The translations under genes were made by a program, and so were the position numbers. Of a stretch of 64,000 nucleotides of DNA, positions 16,912-25,501 are shown piece by piece. The stretch is taken from contig NZ_AP024630.1 in assembly GCF_019976975.1 (NCBI RefSeq), positions 5,022,001-5,086,000 on the forward strand, in the 5' to 3' direction. The stretch is from Arthrobacter sp. NtRootA1. GTDB taxonomy: Bacteria; Actinomycetota; Actinomycetes; Actinomycetales; Micrococcaceae. The stretch's first letter is position 1. Each line of letters starts with the position of its first letter. The notes under the pieces were generated by a model, which saw only the letters and a program-made list of their open reading frames with translations, did no database searches and was not told the origin of the DNA.

Positions 16912-18312
16912 TTACCCGCGGCCGTTCCCCTTCCCTTTGTCGGGCTTCGTGTCATTCTTGCCGCCGCTCTTGGCGTCCGCGGGATCTTGGGAGCCGGCGC
17001 CTGCACCATCCTGGGCAGACACGTTGGTTTGTACCGCTGGCGCCGGAACGGGCTGCTGATCTTGAACATCCACAACTTCGGTTGCGGGCTCCACCGCTGG
17101 CGGCGCCGTTTCCACGGGAGTCGCCAGCCCGCTGGGTTGTGATTCGATGACGGTGACACGCGGATCGACCTGCCGCGTCGGTTCGGCTGAAGATTCCGGG
17201 GCAAAGACGCCATTGGTGAGCAACGCCAAAGCGACGGGAACCGCGAGGGCAGCCGCAACCAGCCCGGCGAGCACCTTGGACTTCTTTCCAAAAACCCTTG
17301 GACCCGTAGCGGAGGCACGTCTTCCCGCAGCTGAAGCAGCTGGCCCGGGGCTTGAGGTCGCCACCTGCGGCGGCCGCGACGGCAAAGCCGGCTTCGATGG
17401 GACTGCAGGCGCCGCTGGAACTGACGGCAGGATTGCCGTTGCCATGGGTGGCAGCTTTCGACGCCGGCCCGCCAGGACTTCTTCAACGTCGCCCGCGGTC
17501 GGGCGTCGTTCTGGATCCATGTCGGTCATTGCCTGGAGGAGTCCGCGCAGTCCATTGGGTAGGTCTTCCGGGATCTCGGGTGCCCGGTGAAGGCGCGCCG
17601 AGGCCGTCTCCACCGGGGTTCCAGGGTATTCGGGCTTGCCAGTGAGGCACTCCAGGAGCACCAAACCCAAGGAGTAGATGTCGCTGGCAGGCGTCAGATG
17701 CAGCCCTTGTGCCTGCTCCGGGCTGAGGTATTGGGCTGTACCGACGGTGAAGCCCGTTGCGGTGAGGCGGTGATCGTCCATGACCAAGGCGACGCCGAAG
17801 TCTGCCAGCTTCACGGAGTCGGCGCCATCTGTCCCCTCCGAGACGACGATATTCGCCGGCTTAATGTCGCGGTGGATGACGCCCTGGGCATGCACCTGCG
17901 CAAGGGCGCCGGCCAGTCGCACGCCGATGCGGGTGGTTTCGGAATGCGTCAGAGGCCCATCGGACAATACGGCTTTCAGGTCACGTCCCTCGGCAAGCTC
18001 CATGACAAGGTACGCGCGTTCTTCGTCATTGCGCGTATCAACACCGGCATCGAAGGCTGCCACCAGGCCTGGATGGTCAAAGCTTGCGAGCAGCCGCATC
18101 TCGGTTTCCTGGCGGCTCCTGAACGAGTCGTCGCCAGAACCAGGCAGGAAGATCTTGATTGCCACGTCCCGGCCAAGGAGCAAGTCCGTGGCCCGGTACA
18201 CCGTGGACATGGCTCCTCGGCCCAAAACAGGTCCCAGCTCATAGCGGCCATCGATAGCAGCCACACTGGAATCGGTCACGTGGAACTCCACGGCCTCGTC
18301 ATTGTTGCCCAC
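16912..18312 (-). CDS. transmembrane Ser/Thr protein kinase (PknB-like catalytic domain, no PASTA)
   Basis: The 466-residue protein has a Hanks-type kinase domain at residues 24-280: glycine loop LGRGAMSTVY, Lys53 in VAIKIF, Asp149 in HRDIKPAN, Asp171 in DFG, and SPEQ in place of APE. A Pro/Ala-rich linker leads to a single membrane span near residues 345-367 (VLAGLVAAALAVPVALALL). The outside tail is Pro/Thr/Val-rich and ends Lys/Gly-rich. The PASTA repeats of true PknB are absent. The protein at 49781-51175 is a close paralogue with the same architecture and similar tail. Targets are unknown. Confidence 0.9.
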   Translation of the reverse strand: MGNNDEAVEFHVTDSSVAAIDGRYELGPVLGRGAMSTVYRATDLLLGRDVAIKIFLPGSGDDSFRSRQETEMRLLASFDHPGLVAAFDAGVDTRNDEERAYLVMELAEGRDLKAVLSDGPLTHSETTRIGVRLAGALAQVHAQGVIHRDIKPANIVVSEGTDGADSVKLADFGVALVMDDHRLTATGFTVGTAQYLSPEQAQGLHLTPASDIYSLGLVLLECLTGKPEYPGTPVETASARLHRAPEIPEDLPNGLRGLLQAMTDMDPERRPTAGDVEEVLAGRRRKLPPMATAILPSVPAAPAVPSKPALPSRPPQVATSSPGPAASAAGRRASATGPRVFGKKSKVLAGLVAAALAVPVALALLTNGVFAPESSAEPTRQVDPRVTVIESQPSGLATPVETAPPAVEPATEVVDVQDQQPVPAPAVQTNVSAQDGAGAGSQDPADAKSGGKNDTKPDKGKGNGRG

Positions 18313-18509
18313 GAATTGTCACGCCCTTCAGGCCCGCCTGTGTGCTCCGGACCTTAACAGTGTCCGTTACTACCAGGCAACGCCGCCGATCAAAATTTCA
18401 CGAGAGCCGTGCGGCCGCCCTGTTCGGCGAAACCGCTACGGCTTGAGCAGTCCTGCGTCAAACAGCATCATCCGGATTCACCAGATAAGTCATCAGGATA
18501 CTTAGTATT

Positions 18510-18530
18510 GGCCCGGAAGGGAAACGGGCC
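18510..18530 (-). terminator. hairpin downstream of the second MarR gene
   Basis: A stem GGCCCG / CGGGCC with a nine-base loop lies 15 bases past the stop of the MarR gene read on the minus strand. It has no T-tract. The rest of 18313-18509 shows no gene. Confidence 0.4.
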
Positions 18531-18544
18531 ACCCACGGGTCGTC

Positions 18545-18991
18545 TTACTCTCCTCGGAGTTCCGCCAGCCGCGAGCCCAGCAAGGCCCGCAAGTGCTGCT
18601 CCTCATCCATGGCCAGGCCCCGCCGTAATCGCCCTTCCACTGCATTGGCGGCCTCACTGGCTGCCTTCAATCGTTTACTGCCAAGCGGGGTTAACTTCAC
18701 GGGGAGCGCCCGCCCGGCAACAGGCCGCTCCGGCCGGGAAACCAGCCCGTCCCGCTCCAGCGCCTGCAGAAGCACGTTCATTGACTGCCGGGACACGAAG
18801 ACTCCGCGGGCGAGCTCGGAATTGGAGAGGCCGGGACGCTGCGCCAGGAGCTCAAGGCACGCGTACTGCGGCACTGTCATTCCGAGGGGTCGCAGGGCTG
18901 CGTCCATTGCGCTCCGCAACGCAGTATGCACTTGCTTCAGGAGATAGCCCAGGGAGGTGTCCAGATCCACGCCGCTGCCGTCTTGACTCAT
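18545..18991 (-). CDS. MarR-family transcriptional regulator, divergent from a VOC gene
   Basis: The start at 18991 (MSQDGSGVDLDTSLGYLLKQ) is preferred over longer upstream readings, which would cover the operators. The 148-residue protein has the MarR HTH (GLSNSELARGVFVSRQSMNVLLQALERDGLV) and a basic wing (RPERPVAGRALPVKLT). It faces a small VOC-family gene, and the gap holds two perfect ATGTCA-N6-TGACAT palindromes. It very likely represses itself and the VOC gene. Confidence 0.87.
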   Translation of the reverse strand: MSQDGSGVDLDTSLGYLLKQVHTALRSAMDAALRPLGMTVPQYACLELLAQRPGLSNSELARGVFVSRQSMNVLLQALERDGLVSRPERPVAGRALPVKLTPLGSKRLKAASEAANAVEGRLRRGLAMDEEQHLRALLGSRLAELRGE

Positions 18992-19034
18992 GTCAATATT
19001 CTGACATACCTTACGAATGTCAACATACTGACAT
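18990..19034. promoter_or_regulatory. twin ATGTCA-N6-TGACAT operators
   Basis: Two 18-bp palindromes lie at 18990-19007 and 19017-19034, 27 bp centre to centre. The first covers the start codon of the MarR gene; the second ends 17 bases before the VOC start and abuts its GAGGAG ribosome site. Binding would block both genes. Confidence 0.75.
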
Positions 19035-19050
19035 ATTGAGGAGAACAAGC

Positions 19051-19419
19051 ATGGCTACAATCGGTCCAGATTTCATTTCCCTGCAGGTCCGCGACCTTGA
19101 ACGTTCGGCACTGTTTTACGAGCACCAACTCGGCCTGAGGCGCTCCATGGCCGGTCCGCCACATGCTGTCGTTTTTGATACCAACCCGGTCCCTTTCGCC
19201 GTCCGGGAGCCACTGCCGGAAACCGAGTTGGATTCGCTCCCGCAACCCGGCGAAGGAATTGCCTTGTGGCTGCGGGCAACCGACGCCCAGGAACTTCACG
19301 ACGCTCTCTCCGCCCATGGCACGCAGATCACGGCAGCACCCATCGACGGGCCCTTCGGGCGCACGTTCACCTTCGCAGATCCGGACGGCTACCGGATCAC
19401 CATCCACGACGCCGCCTGA
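19051..19419 (+). CDS. VOC-family (glyoxalase/bleomycin-resistance/dioxygenase fold) protein
   Basis: The ATG at 19051 follows TTGAGGAGAACAAGC. The 122-residue protein is a single VOC module: FISLQVRDLERSALFYEHQLGLR, the acidic stretch ELDSLPQPGEGIALWLR, and the end GRTFTFADPDGYRITIHD, which matches the C-terminal metal-ligand region. Members sequester or modify small toxic molecules. Control by the divergent MarR protein suggests an inducible detoxification function. Substrate unknown. Confidence 0.85.
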   Translation: MATIGPDFISLQVRDLERSALFYEHQLGLRRSMAGPPHAVVFDTNPVPFAVREPLPETELDSLPQPGEGIALWLRATDAQELHDALSAHGTQITAAPIDGPFGRTFTFADPDGYRITIHDAA

Positions 19420-19435
19420 CACCAACCGCAACAAG

Positions 19436-19469
19436 CGTCCGACGGCGACCTCCCGCCGTCGGACGTTTT
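19436..19469 (+). terminator. rho-independent terminator, repeat copy 2
   Basis: A perfect 12-bp stem (CGTCCGACGGCG / CGCCGTCGGACG) with loop ACCTCC is followed by TTTTC. It lies 16 bases after the VOC stop. Best-formed member of the repeated terminator family. Confidence 0.88.
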
Positions 19470-19515
19470 CCTTACGTGACGCACGGAACTGCGGCCCGGG
19501 CGGCCGGAAGGCACA

Positions 19516-20109
19516 ATGGAAGGCATGACCCTTACTACCTTCGCCCTCGTCCGCCATGGCCAGACCGACTGGAACGCGGAGCGCCGGTTGCAGGGGGCCA
19601 CCGACATTCCACTGAACGACGTCGGCCGCGAACAGGCGCGTGAAGCCGTTGCCACCTTGGCGAATTACCAGTGGGACGCAATCGTTTCCTCACCCTTGAG
19701 CCGTGCAGCAGAAACAGCGGACCTGATCGCAGAGGGCCTGGGCCTTACCGTCGCCCGGCGGATTCCCGAGCTCATTGAGCGAAGCTTCGGTCCGGCCGAA
19801 GGTCTGCAAGCCGGCCCGGAGCTCGAAGCACTTCGCGTCCCGGGCGGTTTCCGCGGCGGCGAGAGCGATGAGGACGCAGCCAGCCGCGGCATGGATGCCC
19901 TGGAACAGTTGGCGCAGGAATTTTCAGGACAGCGCGTCCTGGTGGTAACCCACGGCACGTTGATCCGCCTGGCGCTGAGCCGCGCGATCGGCCGCACACT
20001 GGACAGTGTCCACAATGCCGTGCTGAACCTCGCCCATCACCACGCCTCCGATGGCTGGAAGCTGGAGTACTTCAACGGTGAGCTTCTAACGGCCGACGTG
20101 GACAGCTGA
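19516..20109 (+). CDS. histidine phosphatase superfamily (phosphoglycerate-mutase-like) protein
   Basis: The 197-residue protein has the catalytic RHG motif (FALVRHGQTDWNAERRLQG) with the phospho-accepting His, a second His in VVTHGTLIRLAL, and Arg in SSPLSRAAETA. These are the hallmarks of cofactor-dependent phosphatases of the GpmB/PhoE branch. It could remove phosphate from a sugar phosphate or similar metabolite. A GGAAGG precedes the ATG at 19516; an internal ATG at 19525 is an alternative start. Confidence 0.87.
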   Translation: MEGMTLTTFALVRHGQTDWNAERRLQGATDIPLNDVGREQAREAVATLANYQWDAIVSSPLSRAAETADLIAEGLGLTVARRIPELIERSFGPAEGLQAGPELEALRVPGGFRGGESDEDAASRGMDALEQLAQEFSGQRVLVVTHGTLIRLALSRAIGRTLDSVHNAVLNLAHHHASDGWKLEYFNGELLTADVDS

Positions 20110-20136
20110 CACAACCGCGAAACTCAGCGCATCTTA

Positions 20137-20167
20137 TTGACATTGCGCATGCCAGTTTCTGTATGCT
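20137..20167 (+). promoter_or_regulatory. sigma-70-like promoter for the HicB-like/DUF488 pair
   Basis: TTGACA at 20137-20142 and TATGCT at 20162-20167 are separated by 19 bases. They lie 52 bases before the TTG start at 20219. The hexamers are close to consensus, the spacer slightly long. Confidence 0.55.
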
Positions 20168-20218
20168 CAAGAGAGTCAAGCAGTTGGCGCCATTCGCTCC
20201 GGTTCACTGGAGGTCAGC

Positions 20219-20461
20219 TTGGCCCTCACACTTGTTGGCTCCCGACTCGTGACCACCGAAACCTGCCGGGCCAACGCCATCACACTGACGGCAAGGGTAA
20301 CTCTGGCCACCGACGGCTGGTTTGAACTTCGCGTCGTTCAAATACCGGGGCTAGTGCTCCACGTTTCCCGGCTTGAACAGGCGGCACAAACTGTGCTCGA
20401 CGCCGCAACTGCCTCAAGCGGGCGGAAGCCGGAAGATTTTGACGTCCAGTTCCAATGCTGA
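20219..20461 (+). CDS. small protein with HicB-antitoxin-like fold
   Basis: The start is TTG at 20219, supported by GGAGG eight bases upstream. The 80-residue product (LTARVTLATDGWFELRVVQI, PGLVLHVSRLEQAAQTVLDA) has the strand-strand-helix pattern of HicB-like proteins, in which a PGL motif closes the second strand. There is no HicA partner; the overlapping downstream gene is DUF488. It may regulate or accompany that protein. The assignment rests on pattern only. Confidence 0.6.
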   Translation: MALTLVGSRLVTTETCRANAITLTARVTLATDGWFELRVVQIPGLVLHVSRLEQAAQTVLDAATASSGRKPEDFDVQFQC

Positions 20462-21018
20462 GCACACCGATATCGAACGAACAAAACCTGTTGACGGTTG
20501 GGCATGGCGCCACGCCCCAGGCCGACTTTGAAGAGCTTTTGCGCACGGCCGGCGTGAAGTCCTTGGTGGATGTTCGGATTGCCCCGGGAAGCCGGAAATA
20601 TCCTCACTTCGGAAGAAACCACATGGAGGAGTGGCTGCCCGCTGCCGGAATCGCTTATCGATGGGAACAGCGGCTCGGTGGTTTCCGGAAGCTGCCACCC
20701 GACTCCCCCGACACATCCCTGCGCAGCGATTCTTTCAGGGCCTACGCGGCGTACATGCGCACAACTGGGTTCACGGCAGCCCTGAGCCAGCTTTTGGCGG
20801 ACGCGAGTGCCCAAAAGACCGCAATCATGTGCAGCGAAACGCTCTGGTGGCGTTGCCACCGCCGCCTCATCGCAGATCATTGCGTCCTGCTGGACTTACA
20901 GCCGGTCAGCCATCTCATGCCGGGAGCCAAGCTCGTCCCCCACGTTCCTACGGCCGGGGTGAGGGTGCACGGGGCGCATCTGCAGTACGACCTGCCTGTG
21001 GACGAGTCAGTGGGTTAG
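20455..21018 (+). CDS. DUF488 family protein
   Basis: The 187-residue protein starts inside the end of the HicB-like gene (7-base overlap), so the two are coupled. It shows DUF488 hallmarks: LLTVGHG at the N-terminus, VDVRIAPGSRKYPHFG, and the Cys/Trp-rich MCSETLWWRCHRRLIAD that probably binds metal or forms an active site. The function of the family is unresolved. Confidence 0.85.
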   Translation: MLSTPISNEQNLLTVGHGATPQADFEELLRTAGVKSLVDVRIAPGSRKYPHFGRNHMEEWLPAAGIAYRWEQRLGGFRKLPPDSPDTSLRSDSFRAYAAYMRTTGFTAALSQLLADASAQKTAIMCSETLWWRCHRRLIADHCVLLDLQPVSHLMPGAKLVPHVPTAGVRVHGAHLQYDLPVDESVG

Positions 21019-21033
21019 GTCAGCGGAGTTGGG

Positions 21034-21318
21034 CTAGCGGGCCTCAAGCCGGCTCCGCAGTTGCTGTGCGAAGTCGGGGTAGGCTGCGGCAATCTCTTCC
21101 AGATCCACTGTTTGGGGAAAGTCGATCACGGGCTGGTGCTCCGCCAGAAAGTTGGCCGTCTCTTCAGTAATGAACTGCCCATCCTGGCCGTCCAGCCCAG
21201 CCTCGGCCAGGAATTCAGGGGTGATCCGGAAGACGGATTCCCCGGCCTGTCCTTCGGATGCCCAGCGCACCAAGTATTCATCCTGATTTACGAGTTCTAC
21301 ATCGAATGACTTCTCCAT
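21034..21318 (-). CDS. small acidic hypothetical protein
   Basis: The 94-residue protein (MEKSFDVELVNQDEYLVRWA start) is acidic and predicted soluble, with repeated Glu/Phe-rich helices such as PEFLAEAGLDG and EETANFLAEHQP. It is not recognised as a named family. It is convergent with the DUF488 gene and divergent from a VOC gene. Confidence 0.65.
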   Translation of the reverse strand: MEKSFDVELVNQDEYLVRWASEGQAGESVFRITPEFLAEAGLDGQDGQFITEETANFLAEHQPVIDFPQTVDLEEIAAAYPDFAQQLRSRLEAR

Positions 21319-21367
21319 GCCAGCAGCCTACGTGGTGTTCAGCCGCCCCCACTGTTTGTTCACTAGG

Positions 21368-21985
21368 ATGACTGACATGGCAGCCATCGAATCCGTAATC
21401 ATCGAGGTCGTTCCCACCACGCAGGTGGCGGAGGCCTTCTACACTGACGTTTTCAACATGGGCGGCAGGGTCCAGGTACGTCCATCCGAGACGCCGTCCA
21501 CGGGCTTTCGCGCATTTACGATGTCGCTTGTCGTCTCCCAGCCGTCGAGTGTCAACGGCCTTATGGACAAGGCACGCGACGCCGGCGCGACGGTCATTAA
21601 GCCTGCCGCCAAATCCCTGTGGGGGTACGGCGGAGTCCTCCAGGCTCCAGACGGCACCATCTGGACAGTCGCCTCCTCGTCCAAGAAGGACAGCGGTCCG
21701 GCCAATCTGCAGATTGATGCGATGGTGCTCCAACTGGGAGTCGCGGATGTGGCCGCCAGCAAGCAGTTCTATCTCGACCGGGGCCTCACGTTGGCCAAGA
21801 GTTTCGGAAGCCGATACGTCGAGTTTGATACCGGTCCCATCAAGCTGACGCTCAACAAACGTAGCGCGCTGGCTAAGACCGCCGGCGTATCACCTGACGG
21901 CACCGGGTCGCATCATCTGCTTATCAGCGGCGACGCAGGCACCTTCACCGACCCCGACGGATTTGTCTGGGAAGCGCCGCTTTAG
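21368..21985 (+). CDS. two-module VOC family protein
   Basis: The start is ATG at 21368, with an alternative ATG at 21377. Residues 1-103 and about 115-205 are two VOC modules (VIIEVVPTTQVAEAFYTDVF; MVLQLGVADVAASKQFYLDR). The first ends in LQAPDGTIWTVAS and the second in FTDPDGFVWEAPL. Such proteins are glyoxalase-like or bind small toxic molecules. The substrate is unknown. A member of the repeated terminator family follows directly. Confidence 0.82.
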   Translation: MTDMAAIESVIIEVVPTTQVAEAFYTDVFNMGGRVQVRPSETPSTGFRAFTMSLVVSQPSSVNGLMDKARDAGATVIKPAAKSLWGYGGVLQAPDGTIWTVASSSKKDSGPANLQIDAMVLQLGVADVAASKQFYLDRGLTLAKSFGSRYVEFDTGPIKLTLNKRSALAKTAGVSPDGTGSHHLLISGDAGTFTDPDGFVWEAPL

Positions 21986-21988
21986 CAG

Positions 21989-22024
21989 AAACGCACGACG
22001 GCGACCTTCCGCCGTCGTGCGTTT
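21989..22024. terminator. terminator hairpin, repeat copy 3
   Basis: AAACGCACGACGGCG pairs with CGCCGTCGTGCGTTT around loop ACCTTC, giving a perfect 15-bp stem. The T-run is short. It lies between the convergent VOC and DUF6458 genes and can serve both. Confidence 0.82.
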
Positions 22025-22043
22025 CCGTCTGCCTTGGAAGAAG

Positions 22044-22286
22044 CTAAACCTCGGGACGCGGGCGTCGGTCGATGATTGTCTCGGGAGCATCGCGCCGCTC
22101 CACGATGTGATCCGTACGCCGGGTGCGGCTTGCCATGATGATGGAAACGATCAGGCCCAACACGCCTACAGCCATCAGGATGTAGCCGATCAGGACCTGG
22201 TCCACGAAGGGGATGAGTCCGGGGGCAAGGGCAAAGGCCAGAATCGCTCCAATGGCGATGAGTGCTATGGAAGAACCTATTCTCAT
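22044..22286 (-). CDS. DUF6458-type small membrane protein
   Basis: The 80-residue protein has two membrane helices (IGSSIALIAIGAILAFAL; VLIGYILMAVGVLGLIVSII) and an Arg-rich C-terminal tail (RRDAPETIIDRRPRPEV), the layout of DUF6458 proteins of actinobacteria. Function unknown. Its upstream region (22349-22360) holds GTAAGCATACTT, similar to the palindrome before the PRC/DUF2382 gene. Confidence 0.78.
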   Translation of the reverse strand: MRIGSSIALIAIGAILAFALAPGLIPFVDQVLIGYILMAVGVLGLIVSIIMASRTRRTDHIVERRDAPETIIDRRPRPEV

Positions 22287-22431
22287 GTCGTGCTCCTCTC
22301 ACGTCCGACCGGCCCGCGATCGGGTGATCACGGAACTGCGTCGATATCGTAAGCATACTTCTCAATTTGGGGAGCGCGAAAGATTGTGCCCGTCATTGTT
22401 CGCCTACCAGGCGCGCCGGAACGGTCGTCGG

Positions 22432-23337
22432 TCAGTGCCCGAAAGCCGCCGCAAACCGGGCGATGGCGTCCTCGGGAGCGGGCGGCGGGCCGAAAACTTC
22501 GGCTTGCCGGCTCGTGTTGGCTACGTATCGGCCCGTCTCGAACCAAGCCGACATGCTGGCCATATCGCTTACCAGCGGGGCAAAGCGCGAGGTGACTTTC
22601 CCTAGGCCCTTGAGCACTGGCGTTGGAACGGCCATGATCTTGATGTCCTTGGCGTCCGCCTCGCCATGTTTGGACAGGAGGCCCGCCGCTTCTGTCATGC
22701 TGACGGGGCGGGTCCAGCCGATGTCGATGCGTTCGCCATCAGCCACGTCCGCCTCCACAGCATCCGCAAGATAACCCGCGAGGTCGCTGGTGAGGACGAA
22801 AGTCAGAGGGGTGTCCTTGGAACCGATCCACATGACGCGCCCCTTCGCCAAAGGATCGCCACCCATCCCAGCGGTCTGGTCAAAGAACGCACCCGGACGG
22901 AGCGCAACGAAAGGGACGCCCAGTTGCTCGAAGGCATCCTCGGCCTGCTTCTTGTGCCAAAAGTGCGGAACTTGGGGTGTCAGATCGCAGGTGAGGATGC
23001 TGATGAGAACAAACCTGGGAACGCCTGTTTGTTTGGCGGCGACGGCTAGGTTGCTGTTGCCGAACGTGTCTATGGCGTTGGCGTTCTTATCGTTCCGCGT
23101 GTACCCGGCGGCAGTCGAAATAGCCCCGGCTACACCAGTCATTGCGTGAATTAACGAGGCCACGTCAAGCATGTCGCCCCGGACTATCTCGACACCTTTG
23201 GCTTCAAGCTTGCCCGCGTTGGATTTTGCCCGGACAAGCGCCCGGACGCTCTTGCCACGCTGGAGAAGTGCATCAACCACCTGACTGCCAAGGTAGCCGG
23301 TGGCACCGACCACGAGGACAGGCTTTTCTTCAGCCAT
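22432..23337 (-). CDS. NmrA-like NAD(P)-binding SDR family protein
   Basis: The start ATG at 23337 follows AAGGAG; longer upstream readings lack a ribosome site. The 301-residue protein begins with VLVVGATGYLGSQVVDALLQRG, the GxxGxxG motif of atypical SDR/NmrA proteins, followed by RALVRAKSNAGKLEAKGVEI. There is no YxxxK catalytic pair, as in NmrA-like sensors and isoflavone-reductase-like enzymes. It may sense the NADP redox state or act on an unknown substrate. Confidence 0.83.
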   Translation of the reverse strand: MAEEKPVLVVGATGYLGSQVVDALLQRGKSVRALVRAKSNAGKLEAKGVEIVRGDMLDVASLIHAMTGVAGAISTAAGYTRNDKNANAIDTFGNSNLAVAAKQTGVPRFVLISILTCDLTPQVPHFWHKKQAEDAFEQLGVPFVALRPGAFFDQTAGMGGDPLAKGRVMWIGSKDTPLTFVLTSDLAGYLADAVEADVADGERIDIGWTRPVSMTEAAGLLSKHGEADAKDIKIMAVPTPVLKGLGKVTSRFAPLVSDMASMSAWFETGRYVANTSRQAEVFGPPPAPEDAIARFAAAFGH

Positions 23338-23418
23338 GATTTGCTCCTTGGACTCGCCGGGTTCGCTCCCAAGAACAGTCGTAGCATGCCTCGCTGCGTT
23401 GATTCCAGAGTTCACGCA

Positions 23419-23452
23419 AACGCACGACGGCGATCTGCCGGCGTCGTGCGTT
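23419..23452. repeat. terminator-family hairpin in a divergent gap (copy 4)
   Basis: AACGCACGACG pairs with CGTCGTGCGTT around an imperfect inner part. It has no T-tract and lies between the divergent NmrA-like and GH15 genes, where no transcript should end. This is more consistent with a dispersed repeat than with a working terminator. Confidence 0.6.
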
Positions 23453-23501
23453 GACCCCTCATGGGCGATGCCGGCGCGGTAGCCGAATACCGCCGCATCC
23501 G

Positions 23502-23530
23502 TTGAGGTGCGTGAGGCAAAAGTGTACGGT
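23502..23530 (+). promoter_or_regulatory. possible promoter of the GH15 gene
   Basis: TTGAGG at 23502-23507 and TACGGT at 23525-23530 are 17 bases apart, 42 bases before the start codon. Moderate match to the sigma-70 consensus. Confidence 0.4.
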
Positions 23531-23572
23531 CAGGGCATACTCGACGCCGTCCGATTATGAGGATCTGATGCC

Positions 23573-25489
23573 ATGGCCAGAATTGAGGACTATGCGATCA
23601 TCGGCGACTTGAATACGGCCGCCCTGGTGGCACGCGACGGGTCCATCGATTGGATGTGCCTGCCCCGCTTCGACTCCCCCGCCTGCTTCGCAGCCCTGCT
23701 GCATACCCCGGAAGCTGGCCGATGGCTCCTCGCGCCCACAGATGCTGGGGCGCGCAACGGCGGGAACTGCACACGGCGCCGCTACCGTCCGGACACCCTG
23801 ATCCTGGAAACGGAATGGGAAGTGGACGGCGGCGCGGTCCGGGTCACCGATTTCATGCCTGTCCGCGATGACGCTGTAGACCTCGTGCGGATCGTGGAAG
23901 GCCTGTCCGGCGAGGTGACCATGCGTGGGGAGCTGATTCTCCGCTTCGATTACGGTCGCGTGGTGCCCTGGGTGCGCCGCAACAAGCACGGAATCAGCGC
24001 CGTCGCGGGGCCCGATTCGGCCTATCTCACGACGCCTGCTCCGCTCAAGGGCGTGGACAGGCGCACGATCAGTGAGTTCACCGTCCGCGCCGGGGAACGC
24101 ATCCCCTTCGTGCTTCGCTGGGCACCAAGCCATGAGCCGGAGCCCCGGCGAATCGATGCAACCAAAGCGTTTCACGCCACGGAATCCTTCTGGCGGGAAT
24201 GGATTGACCAATGCGAGATGGAGGGCCAGTACAAGGACCCAGTGGAGCGATCCCTCATCACCCTCAAGGCACTCACCTATGCCCCGACGGGAGGCATCGT
24301 GGCCGCCGCTACAACGTCCCTTCCCGAGCAACTGGGCGGTTCCCGCAATTGGGACTACCGCTATTGCTGGCTGCGCGATGCAACACTGACCCTGCAGTCG
24401 TTGCTTGCCGCCGGATACACGGATGAAGCAGCAGCCTGGCGGGAATGGCTGCTCCGCGCCGTTGCGGGCGATCCTTCCGAGCTGCAGATCGTTTACGGCC
24501 TGGACGGCGCCCGGAGACTACCGGAGGCAGAGATCCCATGGCTTTCGGGCTACGAAAATTCCCTGCCAGTCCGCACCGGAAACGCCGCAGCCCCACAGTT
24601 GCAATTGGACGTTTGGGGCGAGGTGTTGGACGGGCTCGCGCTGACCAGGGCAGCTTCCCCGCCGGGCACCGTGGATACGTCCTGGGACATTCAAGTAGCG
24701 TTGATGGAGTTCCTGGAAGGGGCTTGGGACCAACCGGATAACGGGTTGTGGGAGATGCGCGGCCCCCGCCGGCACTTCACGCATTCCAAAGTCATGGCAT
24801 GGGTAGCTGCAGATCGCATGGTCAAGGCCGTAAGAACTTCGGGATTGCCCGGCCCCGGAGACCGCTGGGCCTCCCTGCGCAGGCAGATCCACGCAGAGGT
24901 GATGACACGCGGTTTCGATGAAGAGCTCAACAGCTTTGTCCAGTCCTACGGCAGTAAGGAACTGGACGCCAGCCTGCTCCTCATCCCCCGCGTTGGCTTT
25001 TTGGGGCACCGCCATCCACGGGTTGCGGGCACCGTGAAAGCCATCCAGGAAGGGCTGACCGATGATGGCCTGGTGCTGCGCTACCGAACCGAGTCCGGCC
25101 ATGACGGCCTTCCCGGCGATGAAGGAGTCTTCCTTGCGTGCTCGTTCTGGTTGGTGGATGCGCTGCTGGGCATTGGCCATGCCGGCCAGGCAACGGCGTT
25201 GTTCGAGCGGCTTTTGACGCTCCGAAACGATGTGGGGCTACTAAGCGAGGAATGGGATCCCAGAACCCAGCGGCAACTCGGGAACACGCCGCAAGCGTTC
25301 AGCCACTTTCCTCTGATCCACTGCGCCCTGCAGCTCCATCACGGCGAAGCCCATGGCAGTGACACGCCACTGCGTAGCCCGAAACACCCGGAGAAAGGTA
25401 CCGACCAGCTCCCACAGCAGGCCATTTCCGAAAGCGGCCCGGGCACAGATCATCCGGCGCCAAGAAAGCGCCCCGAAACCAGCCGCTGA
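23573..25489 (+). CDS. glycoside hydrolase family 15 protein (glucoamylase/trehalase type)
   Basis: The 638-residue protein starts with the bacterial GH15 N-terminal domain (YAIIGDLNTAALVARDGSID, CLPRFDSPACFAALL). The alpha/alpha-barrel carries GGSRNWDYRYCWLRDATLTLQ and the catalytic end LLSEEWDPRTQRQLGNTPQAFSHFP. It has no signal peptide, so it acts in the cytosol on alpha-glucosides, possibly trehalose or maltodextrin as in mycobacterial trehalases of this family. The C-terminal 50 residues are disordered and Pro/Ser/Glu-rich. TGAGGA lies upstream of the ATG. Confidence 0.9.
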   Translation: MARIEDYAIIGDLNTAALVARDGSIDWMCLPRFDSPACFAALLHTPEAGRWLLAPTDAGARNGGNCTRRRYRPDTLILETEWEVDGGAVRVTDFMPVRDDAVDLVRIVEGLSGEVTMRGELILRFDYGRVVPWVRRNKHGISAVAGPDSAYLTTPAPLKGVDRRTISEFTVRAGERIPFVLRWAPSHEPEPRRIDATKAFHATESFWREWIDQCEMEGQYKDPVERSLITLKALTYAPTGGIVAAATTSLPEQLGGSRNWDYRYCWLRDATLTLQSLLAAGYTDEAAAWREWLLRAVAGDPSELQIVYGLDGARRLPEAEIPWLSGYENSLPVRTGNAAAPQLQLDVWGEVLDGLALTRAASPPGTVDTSWDIQVALMEFLEGAWDQPDNGLWEMRGPRRHFTHSKVMAWVAADRMVKAVRTSGLPGPGDRWASLRRQIHAEVMTRGFDEELNSFVQSYGSKELDASLLLIPRVGFLGHRHPRVAGTVKAIQEGLTDDGLVLRYRTESGHDGLPGDEGVFLACSFWLVDALLGIGHAGQATALFERLLTLRNDVGLLSEEWDPRTQRQLGNTPQAFSHFPLIHCALQLHHGEAHGSDTPLRSPKHPEKGTDQLPQQAISESGPGTDHPAPRKRPETSR

Positions 25490-25501
25490 AAAGGGCCGCA
25501 G

